The position numbers were made by a program, and so were the translations under genes. Below the pieces are notes generated by a model. That model saw nothing but the letters and a program-made list of their open reading frames with translations. It had not been told where the DNA came from and did not search any database. DNA of 64,000 nucleotides. Origin: Macropodus opercularis (lineage: Eukaryota; Chordata; Actinopteri; Anabantiformes; Osphronemidae). The stretch is from positions 15,941,001 to 16,005,000 of the forward strand of contig CM061099.1 in assembly GCA_030770545.1 (NCBI GenBank), read 5' to 3'. Each line of letters starts with the position of its first letter. The first letter of the stretch is position 1. Positions 36,710 to 45,473 of the stretch are shown here, one piece after another.

Positions 36710-39700
36710 AAACACATAACATATAACTACATCCATGTGTGCCAACTGACTAATGTACAGAACTGCCTTGTTAAGCCGGGCAAGGTGTTGGTCTCCCAGC
36801 TGTTGTAAGGGCCCCACTGCAGAGCAGGTGCGGCTGTCAATGCTCTAATAGATGGGGTAAGGAAACAGCAGGCGGTAAAGCCGAGGACACACAAACACTG
36901 TCTTGACACCATCATATTCAACGTAGCGCTCTATGTAGACTGATGGTGTATCATTAAAATGCCCATGGATGATAAGACGCGTAATGTAGTGGAGAGATGA
37001 GGCGCTAATGGCAAGTAGTAAATCTACTGTTGTGGTACAGGGCCCTTAATCCTTATCAGCACTAGCACTAACTGTTCCTCGTTTGACGCTAACTTGGTGG
37101 TGGTAGGAGGTAGATCCATCTCGGATGACGGCGCCGCTTCCGTACTGGTCAGCTGGCACTGTGCTAATGTGGGAAAGCAGCGCCACTGATTTACACCCGC
37201 TGTCTCACCCCACAGAGCGAAGATCGCTTTTCACTGGTAGCAACTGTGTGGTCTGGACCCGATTGAGTGACCTTGGGCAAAGGGACAGAGGACACTGCCT
37301 TCACGAGCGCCTTGAAACATGACATGTTACAGCACCTAGACAGACCCTATTTAGATTCTGAACCAAAGAAGGAATCTACTCAGAAAAGAAAGGAAATAAT
37401 CAATTGTATTGTTGAGTTTTAGTTTTATTGCTTTCCCTAAGATTTATAATGTTTTGATTGATGTGGATCTACATATCGGAATAAGGAAGATATTTAAATT
37501 ATTTAAAGACTGCCTTGCTTAAATGAGCAGCTCACAAAGGATGAAGGTAGAAGATAAACTCTAAGTAAAAAGAATATGTACAAAAAAAACATACAATAAA
37601 AAGTGAAAGATGAAGCTGCTGGACTGTATCCATGCCTCCATCCATCTAAACCTAGATGGTACTTACTGATCAAAGCTGACACACTGTTGAGCTTCGGGTC
37701 ATAGGAGCACTTCCCCTTGCCAGACTCCACTTTGCCTGTCTCCAAATGAAAGATTTCTTCCTGGAATGGGAAGATAGCCACAAGGAGAGAGCAATAAATT
37801 AATTCTTCCCTCTTGTCATTGTTATTCCCATGTGCAGGGACAATGAGGCACAGTATGTGCTTCCTCTCGCTCCTGTGGGACCGGTGTGGCCTGATGGGAG
37901 ATGAAGTGTTAGAATAATGAGCACGCGTTCATACAGAAAAATGCATGCGGGGAAAAGCTGGGGATTTCGAATCCATCTCTGTGCCACTCTAGCGCAAAAA
38001 ACAATGTGTCACGGGGCTGCTTTGCTCGAGATAATAAGCTGCATGCCAGATATCTCTCAGCTTCTTGGTGCCTATGGCTGCGCAGGCCGACTGCTGACAC
38101 CTATAATCCAGAACAGTGAAAACAAGCCTGGGATAGAGGCCTGGATGACTGATGCTCACAGCTCGTGGCATCCCTGCACGCAAGCACTGAAAGGTGAGTG
38201 GCAGGAATTTGCTCCTGAGAATATCGGGGGGAAATGAATAAGTAGCATGCGGTGACATGCCCTGTAGCGTAGCCATATAGACCCCACCCCACCCTTTCCA
38301 AAAGATGGAGATGTCTCTGTCTTTGTCCAACCTTACTACAGCGGGGGGGAGAGCATGGCGCAGCGCCAGACTCACTTCACTGGATCACAGACAGACCCCC
38401 CTGCGCAATTCCCAACTCATCTTTGATTAAAATCTCTGCTTGTGCAAATAAGAAGGTGCTGGCAGCCCGCTCCCAGTCATGCCAGATGTTGACGTGTATA
38501 AAAAGGTCACAAACATTTACGCGCACCAGAGGGAAACAGTGCCCTGAACATGTTTTTACAACCCTGCTATAAAACATGACCCTTTAGAAAAGTTGCACCA
38601 TGTAAAAAAAAAAAATGACTAGAAAAATGAGCAACTTCTAAGTGTCCCACATCACCTTAAGCTCCTATAACCTTCAAAAGTTCATTTCTGTATTGGGAGA
38701 GAGTGGAAACAAGTATTTTACGCCTATATTTCTTTTACTGCGCAGCTAGGAGGCTGCAGATGGCTGGTGTTTGCTCAAGGCTAACAGAACCTGCTGTGGG
38801 TGTGGGACAGATGCTGGCTAGTCCTGCCGTCTCTGTGGGAGATTCCTACAGAAGGACCGACGGGTGAAACGTCCTCCTTTCATTTCTGATAAGCATGAAT
38901 GAATGATTCGGCTATCCATTGTTCATGGGCAGCCCTAAATAAAAACGTGTGATAAATAAAAATGAGCATGTCATGCACCGCACACCATGAAAAGCCTGTT
39001 TAATTAGATTTGAGCCAAGCAAAAGTCAAATTAATTTAGTAGCCGAGTTTCCATTTGATAACCCAGCTCACATGCAAAATGCGGCATTTAGTACAAATGC
39101 AAAGCACAAAAAGGACAATGATGGCTAAGGGTATTTAGACAATAGAGATATGAATGAAACAGAAAGAAACACAATGACGTGAAATGAAAAGGCAATTCGT
39201 GATCTCACAAAACGTAAAGCTCGTGGATGGACTGGATGAGGCCCATGCCAAAATGTTAGGGAGATAAAGAGACGGCGGCCAAATTAAAAGACGGTGGTTG
39301 ACCGAAACGCGCGCAGACACAAAGAGAGGGAGCATGCAGGCAGTACGCAGACACGGCCCACATCGCACCTTCAGTCCGAGTGTCTCGTGCACCGCGCCGG
39401 GTTCGGCTGCGCGGCTAGCCCTTCCTCTGGCCTGGGCCATCTGCAGATACATGGACGTCTAAAACAGGAGACAGCAACACAGGCTGGAAGTCAGACCACT
39501 GATGAACAAGGAGCAAAGACCTTAACGACCTCCTTGCAAGCTGTAGCGACAGAAACAGGGTAGTGTGTAGTTTTATTTTGCCAGGTGGTGGAAAAGATTA
39601 AGATGAATAGTTCTCTATCTAACTGAGATTTTCAGTAAATTCCAGAAAGGGCTCAAACAATACAAATGTTTCTAGATTGTAGTGTTATCAGAGACAAACT

Positions 39701-41551
39701 CTTGTTAATGTGGATGTGTGCGAGCATCTGCGCCAGCACAGTTTCGCCCCCAGATCAACTGAGGAAGGTGCTCACAGCGGGACAACCCAGACCCGCCTGT
39801 TCACTGTAATGGAGAAAATAACAGCCCTCTCTCATTAATGGACTTCAGGAGAAACATTCCACTGGCACCCCATAATGGGAGCTCCCACTTCCAATTACCC
39901 AATGTCTCACATGGTGGTGGCTGGCAGGTGGCCTGGATGGAGCCACGAAGGGGTGGATGCAGAGGTGAGCGAATGGATGGAGGCCCTTCGTTAGTGAGGG
40001 GTCATGTACGAACCGTGGGGTAATGAGGGACTCGAGCCAAGCCACGCTTGCTTTTTGCGAGTTCTCCCTTTTATTTTGCGATCCCGAGGAGGAGCCTAGT
40101 GGGAAATTGACTTTTTATTTATCAAGTTTTTTAAGAGCCCCGTGGTCATCGTTAGGGAACAAGTGTTAAATTTAAAGAAGGGCGAGGTGTTAAAGGGGAG
40201 CATGGGGCTGTAGTGGAGCCTGGTTTGGTTTGGAGAATTCAATAGGTTCCATTAATGACTGAGACTAAACAGAGTAGCTTTAACGGGTCACTGGGGACAA
40301 CAGCTGTTCGCAGGTGAAGCTGTGTTGCCAGGCACCAAGACGTGGTACAATGACGGAGGAACAGCCTCGTAAAGCGAACCCGAAGCGAGGTGGATGGAGA
40401 ACAGGCTGAGCTCCGCCATTCATGATGCAGGTGGATAAAGATGCGACATGTTGATATAAAGAAACCAGGTCGTTGATTCTAACCTGAGGTCTGCGTCCTC
40501 GGTTGACAAAGGTACAGACTGGGTTGTAAGCGCCTGTCCCGCAGACGTACAGCTGGGTCCGGTTCCACGGCTCGATCAGGCGAATGAAGTTTGCACACTC
40601 CTCCTGGAAAACACATCATAGCCATATTCCACTAGTTCGCCTCCTGCAGATGTGAACTCTGTTAAGCTTCAGCAACTCTGATAATAACGGTCCTCTACTG
40701 TGCACGAATTTAGCCAGTGCCGTGCTCCGTCCTCCGGCCTAGTTGTCTCTCTGGCTAGACAGAAAGGAAACCAGCGCTTTTACTGGGCCAAACCCTACTC
40801 TAACTGGTTCCTTACATTATAAGGAAGTACAGCAAGAAGTAGACTCACTGAAGGGAGCTGTGTGCTATTAATGCAGCACTATTCAAACACAGCGTATTTT
40901 ATTTTATCGCATGATTGATGGCAGTCACCTCAACTCAATGAGCCAGCGGAGACTCTGTACGCTGCCGACGTGCGTACTTACATTGGCGTCCTTCCCACTC
41001 ACGAGGCACTCCATCCTTCTCCGTTCTGACACCGGCCAGTGGATCTGCCAAGAAGGCACAAACGATATTTTATAGTCACAGATCAATGCGTTATACTTCG
41101 CTAGCATTTATGAGATTTGGGGGCTAAAATTGCAAAAGGGATATCCTGCTGGACTAATATTAGTCCTACTGGGACTTTCATAACCCAATTACTGGGTTTT
41201 AATGACCCAGCACCAGAAGAAGTGCGCTCCAACAAAAACAAGATGTGAGCGAACCAAAATGGCTGCTGCGGGGGCGGTCGAACAGAACATATTTCCCATG
41301 AGAAAGCAAACGCTGAGGTAAATGCGTTTGCTTCATCTCTGTGCCCGTTTGAGCTGCTAGAGTAAAGGTCGAAACGGAGTGCGGCCTCACGATATGCGGG
41401 TCCTTGTTGATGTCGTGGAGATCCAAGGACAGGATGTGGTCCTTGCTGCCGACGTACATGCGGTCGTGGTCCTCGTCCATGCGCAGGATCCGGTAGTCGG
41501 ACGTGTTGAGCAGGTAGGCGAAGTGATGAGCGGTACCGGTGGATCGGAGCT
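26299..41551 (-). CDS. sema3f: sema3f: secreted class 3 semaphorin 3F (all but the first coding exon)
   Basis: Sixteen constitutive exons, listed separately, splice in frame on the - strand to 730 residues; a 90-nt cassette adds 30. The first ~40 residues, including the signal peptide, are missing. The order is: sema beta-propeller (about partial residues 1-470); PSI domain with CADCC and DPYCAWDG; a dibasic KRRSRR site matching the furin site of class 3 semaphorins; a single Ig-like domain; a conserved QYC cysteine as used for dimerisation; and a basic KKPRNRRHH tail. That tail, with FNSN upstream of the Ig domain, identifies SEMA3F rather than 3A-3E or 3G. SEMA3F is a secreted repulsive guidance cue acting through neuropilin-2 and plexin-A. 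Sequons such as NRT in PWNRTQ are present. The a or b teleost copy is undetermined. Confidence 0.95.
26752..27985 (-). other. sema3f intron inside the Ig domain
   Basis: 1234 nt, AT-rich. No repeat family or RNA gene recognised. Confidence 0.7.
27986..28119 (-). CDS. sema3f: sema3f coding exon: first half of the Ig-like domain
   Basis: 134 nt encoding VNKNTLEMVQYGVEGSSTFL, then ECQARSPHAVIKWHLQRDNS and DRRKE. It carries the first Ig cysteine and the core tryptophan. The acceptor pyrimidine tract is a perfect (CT)n microsatellite. The donor is GTGAGC. Confidence 0.95.
28131..28169. repeat. (AG)n microsatellite serving as a splice pyrimidine tract
   Basis: A perfect AG run of about 39 bases. 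On the - strand it is a CT tract ending 10 bases before the AG acceptor of the Ig-domain exon (28119). Confidence 0.95.
28309..28376 (-). CDS. sema3f: sema3f coding exon: basic cleavage site and linker
   Basis: 68 nt encoding RSRRQDVKYGNPIRQCRG, then FNSN. With the preceding exon it forms QKRRSRRQ, a furin-type dibasic site known to be cut in class 3 semaphorins. The acceptor is cctttag and the donor GTAAGA. Confidence 0.95.
28660..28817 (-). CDS. sema3f: sema3f coding exon: PSI domain
   Basis: 158 nt encoding QQLYVSSVVGLTQLALHRCD, then VYGEACADCCLARDPYCAWD and GKSCSRYTASQK. The cysteine pattern CxxxxxxCADCCLxRDPYCAWDGxxC is that of a PSI domain. The acceptor is cccatcag and the donor GTGAGC. 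Confidence 0.96.
29339..29380 (-). CDS. sema3f: sema3f coding micro-exon: VPTPITTMKISSKR
   Basis: 42 nt, phase 0-0, 14 residues. It corresponds to DPAPVKTMTISSKR of the human protein. The upstream intron is only 76 nt. The acceptor is gccaag and the donor GTAAGT. Confidence 0.93.
29457..29545 (-). CDS. sema3f: sema3f coding exon: DKGTVQKVIVLP to VEVFK
   Basis: 89 nt encoding DKGTVQKVIVLPSDDLQTEE, then LVLEEVEVFK. This is the last blade of the propeller. The acceptor is gtccacag and the donor GTAAAC. Confidence 0.95.
30483..30705 (-). CDS. sema3f: sema3f coding exon: CPGGTFTP to VLFLGT
   Basis: 223 nt encoding CPGGTFTPNMKSTKDYPDEV, then INFMRNHPGMHNAVYPMHKR, RPLVARTNVDYEFTTITVD and NYEVLFLGT. 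The STKDYPDEV and VLFLGTD signatures are clear. The donor is GTAGGC. A full CTCF-consensus match overlaps the exon on the opposite strand. Confidence 0.96.
30576..30589 (+). promoter_or_regulatory. exonic CTCF-consensus match
   Basis: CCACCAGGGGGCGC fits all 14 positions of CCASYAGRKGGCRS. It lies in a sema3f coding exon, opposite the codons for RPLVAR. Occupancy is not shown by sequence alone. Confidence 0.4.
30804..30948 (-). CDS. sema3f: sema3f coding exon: SVFKGSAVCVYSM to RPGT
   Basis: 145 nt encoding SVFKGSAVCVYSMADIRMVF, then NGPFAHKEGPNYQW and IPYPRPGT. These are the strongly conserved GSAVCVYSMADI and NGPFAHKEGPNYQW motifs. The flanking introns are only 85 and 98 nt. Confidence 0.96.
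31034..31103 (-). CDS. sema3f: sema3f coding exon: DVYIQPTQDTKNP to VFSVSG
   Basis: 70 nt encoding RDVYIQPTQDTKNPVIYGVF, then SVSG. The acceptor ttttgcag is strong. The donor GTTCGT is weak but is the only site that keeps the frame into SVFKGSAVC. Confidence 0.92.
31104..34537 (-). other. large sema3f intron
   Basis: 3.4 kb with no recognised exon or transposon. It has a (GT)n microsatellite at 33593-33618. Short open frames here have no recognisable relatives and no splice support. Confidence 0.6.
33593..33618. repeat. (GT)n microsatellite
   Basis: A perfect GT run of 26 bases in a sema3f intron. Confidence 0.95.
34538..34652 (-). CDS. sema3f: sema3f coding exon: NDDGGHCCLVNKW to HFDEL
   Basis: 115 nt encoding NDDGGHCCLVNKWSTFLKAR, then LICSVPGADGMETHFDEL. 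The GGxxCLVNKWSTFLKARLxCSVPG block is diagnostic of class 3 semaphorins. The acceptor is cacgcag and the donor GTGAGT. Confidence 0.96.
34653..35666 (-). other. sema3f intron with a short CA repeat
   Basis: About 1 kb, containing (CA)n at 34771-34790. Nothing else recognised. Confidence 0.65.
34771..34790. repeat. (CA)n microsatellite
   Basis: Ten CA units in a sema3f intron. Confidence 0.95.
35667..35806 (-). CDS. sema3f: sema3f coding exon: DPTFIHVQLIP to IGRICL
   Basis: 140 nt encoding DPTFIHVQLIPDSAERNDDK, then LYFFFREKSSEMGQSPVTQS and RIGRICL. The KLYFFFRE core of the propeller is present. The acceptor is ctctacag and the donor GTGTGT. Confidence 0.95.
36057..36176 (-). CDS. sema3f: sema3f coding exon: GELYAGVYVDF to RWLN
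   Basis: 120 nt encoding NGELYAGVYVDFMGTDSAIF, then RTLGTKTAMRTDQYNSRWLN. The ELYAGVYxDFMGTDxAIFR block is a hallmark of the family. The acceptor is gtttctcag and the donor GTAAAT. Confidence 0.96.
36177..37666 (-). other. sema3f intron with a CA microsatellite
   Basis: 1.5 kb containing (CA)n at 36674-36709. No further exon or repeat family recognised. Confidence 0.65.
36674..36709. repeat. (CA)n microsatellite
   Basis: About 18 CA units in a sema3f intron. Confidence 0.95.
37667..37760 (-). CDS. sema3f: sema3f coding exon: EEIFHLE to SALI
   Basis: 94 nt encoding EEIFHLETGKVESGKGKC, then SYDPKLNSVSALI. The SGKGKCxYDP motif is conserved across class 3 semaphorins. The acceptor is cattccag and the donor GTAAGT. 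Confidence 0.95.
37761..40483 (-). other. sema3f intron pair around the cassette exon
   Basis: This 2.7 kb interval is spliced out whole when the cassette at 39369-39458 is skipped. Apart from the cassette I saw no coding or repeat content. Confidence 0.65.
39369..39458 (-). CDS. sema3f: sema3f cassette exon (30 residues, probably alternative)
   Basis: The exon is 90 nt, phase 0-0, with acceptor ctgttttag and a weak donor GTGCGA. It is open throughout and encodes TSMYLQMAQARGRASRAAEP followed by GAVHETLGLK. It sits between GRRPQ and EEIFHLE. Human SEMA3F has a 31-residue segment at the same place that is absent from its shorter isoform, from memory. That segment also has a Gln-Ala..Arg-Gly-Arg..Ser-Arg-Ala pattern. 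Inclusion or skipping keeps the frame. Usage in this species is inferred. Confidence 0.72.
40484..40603 (-). CDS. sema3f: sema3f fourth coding exon
   Basis: 120 nt in phase 0-0: EECANFIRLIEPWNRTQLYV, then CGTGAYNPVC and NRGRRPQ. It contains the NFIR and CGTGAYxP signatures of class 3 semaphorins. The donor GTTAGA is weak, in keeping with alternative splicing to the cassette exon that follows. Confidence 0.95.
40604..41390 (-). other. short sema3f introns 40604-40981 and 41045-41390
   Basis: They flank the 63-nt exon at 40982-41044. No repeat or RNA gene seen. Confidence 0.65.
40982..41044 (-). CDS. sema3f: sema3f third coding exon
   Basis: 63 nt in phase 0-0, encoding IHWPVSERRRMECLVSGK, then DAN. 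The conserved cysteine and GKD motif of the sema domain are visible. The acceptor is cttggcag and the donor GTAAGT. Confidence 0.94.
41391..41551 (-). CDS. sema3f: sema3f second coding exon (start of the sema domain)
   Basis: It encodes LRSTGTAHHFAYLLNTSDYR, then ILRMDEDHDRMYVGSKDHIL and DLHDINKDPHI. The acceptor ggcag is at 41552 and the donor is GTGAGG. Its first two bases complete a glutamate codon whose first base lies in the missing upstream exon. The opening is strongly conserved with SEMA3F of other vertebrates. Confidence 0.95.
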
Positions 41552-44500
41552 CTGCCACAGAAACGCAAAGCCATTAATGACAGCTGCGGTCCACACAAAC
41601 ACACGCCTGATGCCGTACATTCCTGCCCGCGGCTCCTTCACACCCGCGTGGCGTTATCTGATGGTTTACCACTAACGGTGCTGTAACTTAACGCTGCGCA
41701 TTAGCAACAAGTGCTGCTGACTGTCTGTCACACCGTGTTGATGGCTTAATACCCCTCTGAGTGGATCAGAAGAGCTCGGACATCTCTCATCAGTGGCTGC
41801 ATGTGGCTCTTAGAAAAGACAGACACATGGATATGTTTACTACTAATGCACCACACGTAATTTGGTAGCTATACAGAGTTTTGTTTGATTTAAACTCCCT
41901 CGTCCCAACTTGGACACTAGTCCGTAAAGGTCAGAGGAGTGCGTGGGCCGATGGTAACCTAATATCCTTTTAGCTCGCTGGCGGGAGGGGTTTGTTTGAT
42001 ACGTTCTTCTAGGTTCAGCGGCCACGATGAGGCCACTGCTAAAACAGCAAAGGCCCCATGCCGCACCATAGGCAAACACACTCCCTCGCAATCTGTAGGG
42101 GAAAGGCATCTGTATACCGTTAGCCAAACACGGAGGCTTCACTGAAACAGCAGTAAAGTCGCCTTTCGCTGTTTTAGCTTTATTCCACCAGCGGCAGACC
42201 ACAGAAAGCTGAGAAGCAGAAAACAGAGAAACTATACTTTCAATGAAAAAAACCCCTTTAAGTCCAATTTAAAAAAAATGAAAATATTTCACGGCCTAAT
42301 GAACATCAACATATGTACAGAAAGCTTTTTAGGTGTCACCGAAGCACACGAGGCCCTGGATGTGTCCACCAACGAGCCTTAAAATAAACACCATCCACAG
42401 ACTACGTATGGAATCTGATATTACCAGTCTTTCCAGCCAGATCTAAATCGAACACAAGGTTACCCCAATAAGCAGGCATTAATACCAATAGACGTGCTCT
42501 ATTTGTACAGTTTGATTTAATAACTGGACTGACTGACAGCTGTCAGAGGTGGGACTTTGTGGTTATTTATGTTAGAGGCTTAAGCTGAATGATGAGCCCC
42601 TGTGCTGTCTGTGAATAGGGTGGAACACACCGGATAAGAACGTATCGCACACACACATACACACATTCCACAGTCCAGTCGAAGCCCTTCCTGAAGCCGC
42701 TTGTCAGCAGCTCCTCGGTCTCAGCGTGTGTTTGTTGTCAGAGACTAGCTGCGTGGGACCATGGGTAAGCCGAGGAGGGAACGCGATCAGCGCATAGCAA
42801 CCACGCGTACTGCGGAGAGCTGCGGGCCGCGAAACAAACACGCGCGTAACATAACCCGCTGATAACGCAGAGACATTTCAGATGCGAACGTCCAGATTCT
42901 ACGTCACAGCAGGGACGAGGCCCAGTCAACGTTCAGCCTCGGGAGCACAAGTTGCTGATGGAGGATGTATTATGGCAGCACAATGAGCCCGTCTGTCGCT
43001 CTGCTCCGGCGGCCGGGGGCCACCTGTGGAAACAAACCCATCAGGTCCCCCAGACTGAGACTAGTAGCGTTTTTTCCCCCCACTCACATCGGGGCATGAC
43101 ATTATTTTCTGCACACACTGCGTCTTATCCCTGAGTTTTAGCGGCTGAAAGCAGCGCGCGAGCCAGACGTTCTCTTAAAGTAGCCCATTACAGCGTGTAC
43201 GGTTTAGGTTCACGCTGGGGGGTCCGCGCACACACAGCAGGGGCTTTGTTTCCAGACTGCACCACTTCCCCCCCTGTGGAATGGCAGTGTCTCTATTAGA
43301 GGTGAAAGTAAGCCGCTGAGGGAATCTGATCCTCGGCTTCACCGTCATTCACTCGTTTTGTTTTTTTATACCGACATGTCTGATGCCTGCGTTGAACACA
43401 AACAACTGGGCATCTTGTGAGACGGGTCCTTTATCCAACCCTTTTTCCGACTTTTTGCGTTAATGTAGACAAGCAGCACACGTGTAGTATTGCACAGAAG
43501 CTTAAGTGATTGTGCAGAAGCGGGGGCCTCGGACCAGTAGTGATCCGGTTCACTTTCCTCAGTCTGATGATCTCAGACAATCCTCTCCTCTCTCTAAGAA
43601 TCTTGAGCTACTGTAGGCTGACACAGCCTGATGTAGGTTCCCACAACTTAACACTCGGATCTGGCCAAAAGGAAAGGTTTTACCGGTGTGAGAGAACAGG
43701 GAACCGAGGAAGCGGAGCACTGGACACCCTTAATGACCCTGGCACAGCTCGGCATTTCACATCAGAGGCAAATGGACCACACGTACGCTGTGTTTGTGGC
43801 GAACAGAAAAAGGTATTTTAGAAACAAGATCGACGCTAAATGAACGTAAAATAAAATGAACGCGAGTAAAATTAGGATCTTTTACTGGAGACGTTGAACG
43901 TTGTCATAGTACTTTCCTGTCGTAATTAAAGATTTACACTTGCGATAACGTTCAACTTTGTGTTCATTACCTACCATGTAAAAGCAGAACAGCCGTAGGA
44001 AATAAAATATCCAGATCACTAGTGGATTCATGTGTTGCGTTCGATAACACATTAAGAAATCCCCGTGTTCATTTTGCAAAGCAATTTGTTTTTGTTTTTT
44101 TATTATTATTATTAATCATATGCTGTATATTCTCTGGTGGGTCTCTGCAGTTCCGCATGACGCGCCCCGCCTGAGAAAAAGAAAGCCGATCAGAAACCTA
44201 CACGTAGACACGTGGTTGCTCTACTCCCTGACCCCGCTTACACAGAAGGTTCTGCGGTTCCAAGACAGTGAAGAAATCAGTTTTCCCATAAATGCCAGCT
44301 CGCTAACTTATGTGCATGTTAACGCGCTGATTATGAATAAGAACCCGGTCTTTTAGGTGAAGGTATAGACGCATGCCTCATCAGTCAGACGTCTTCCTCC
44401 ACCCACAAAACTTGGCCGCTGGCTGTGAGCTCGGGCCTGCGTGTCGTAGCATATCTCCCCATCTTAAATTAATAGCCAATGGGCTGAGTTTACTTGGGAA

Positions 44501-45425
44501 ATATGTTTGGACAGGAAAAGTTAATAGAAGGGTGGTACACTCTCACAATGACAGCAAGATGAATTAGGAAAAGGTGTCTGGTGAATTTGGTTTTATATGA
44601 AATGATTTCTCCTCCACGGTGTTACTCACAAGGAGAAGAGGCTGGATTCGATGTATCGTATTCAGTCGTTAATGCACCCGACCCTGCTGTGAGCTCCAGT
44701 AACATTAGAACTTCCCCTCATTCAGAAAGGATTACAGCATCCAGTACGACTTTACAGCACAGAGCCGACCCCACACGTAAACCTTCCTGGCAAATTCACA
44801 GCAAGCATTGTGCAAGCGATTGAATGACAGAAAAGCCCAGAGTGTCTTCGAAAGGAAGACAAAAAGGGAATTTAGAGGGAATAAAAACACACCCTGGCAC
44901 TTAGCAGTGTAGTGCGTGCTTGCTTCATGACACTGATATCGGTGTACCACCCTGCTACATACTTGTCTGGTTTCAAATTGGGAATTAGAGGTGCAGGCCG
45001 CTGCCAGTGACAGTGCAGAGCGTGTTGCTGCTTGAAGGCAGCACTTCTCCCTGTAGAGAGCTACTGGAGGAAAAAGAGGAGGGGAGGTGGGGGCAAAAGT
45101 CTGCTGCTTTAACAATGAACAAGAAGGGAGCGGTGAGCAATGACCTGCTCAGTTCACAGGTCCGTGATTATTGATAATTACAAACTGCAGTCACTGCAGC
45201 GACGCCTCCTTCTGTCGACTCGAGCGAGAACAGCGCAAAGCAGAGACGCTGCGGCGCACGAGCCTCTGTGTTACTGACACGACATCAAAATGCAGCGTTA
45301 AGCCGACTTTAATTCAACGTTCGAAAGCAGTGGAGCACAGTGACAGAAATACATCACAAACAAGCTGCACTACCTGAGCAAACGCCTTAAGGTAGTTTCC
45401 AGCTCTTCAGAGAGAGGTGTGTGAG

Positions 45426-45427
<2 letters not shown>

Positions 45428-45472
<45 letters not shown>
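45428..45472. repeat. (CA)n microsatellite
   Basis: About 22 CA units in the region upstream of the second sema3f coding exon; the longest CA run in the window. Confidence 0.95.

Positions 45473-45473
<1 letters not shown>

Noticed and set aside
41101..41604. 167-codon open frame on the - strand
   Set aside because: It overlaps a true sema3f exon in a different frame and runs into the intron.
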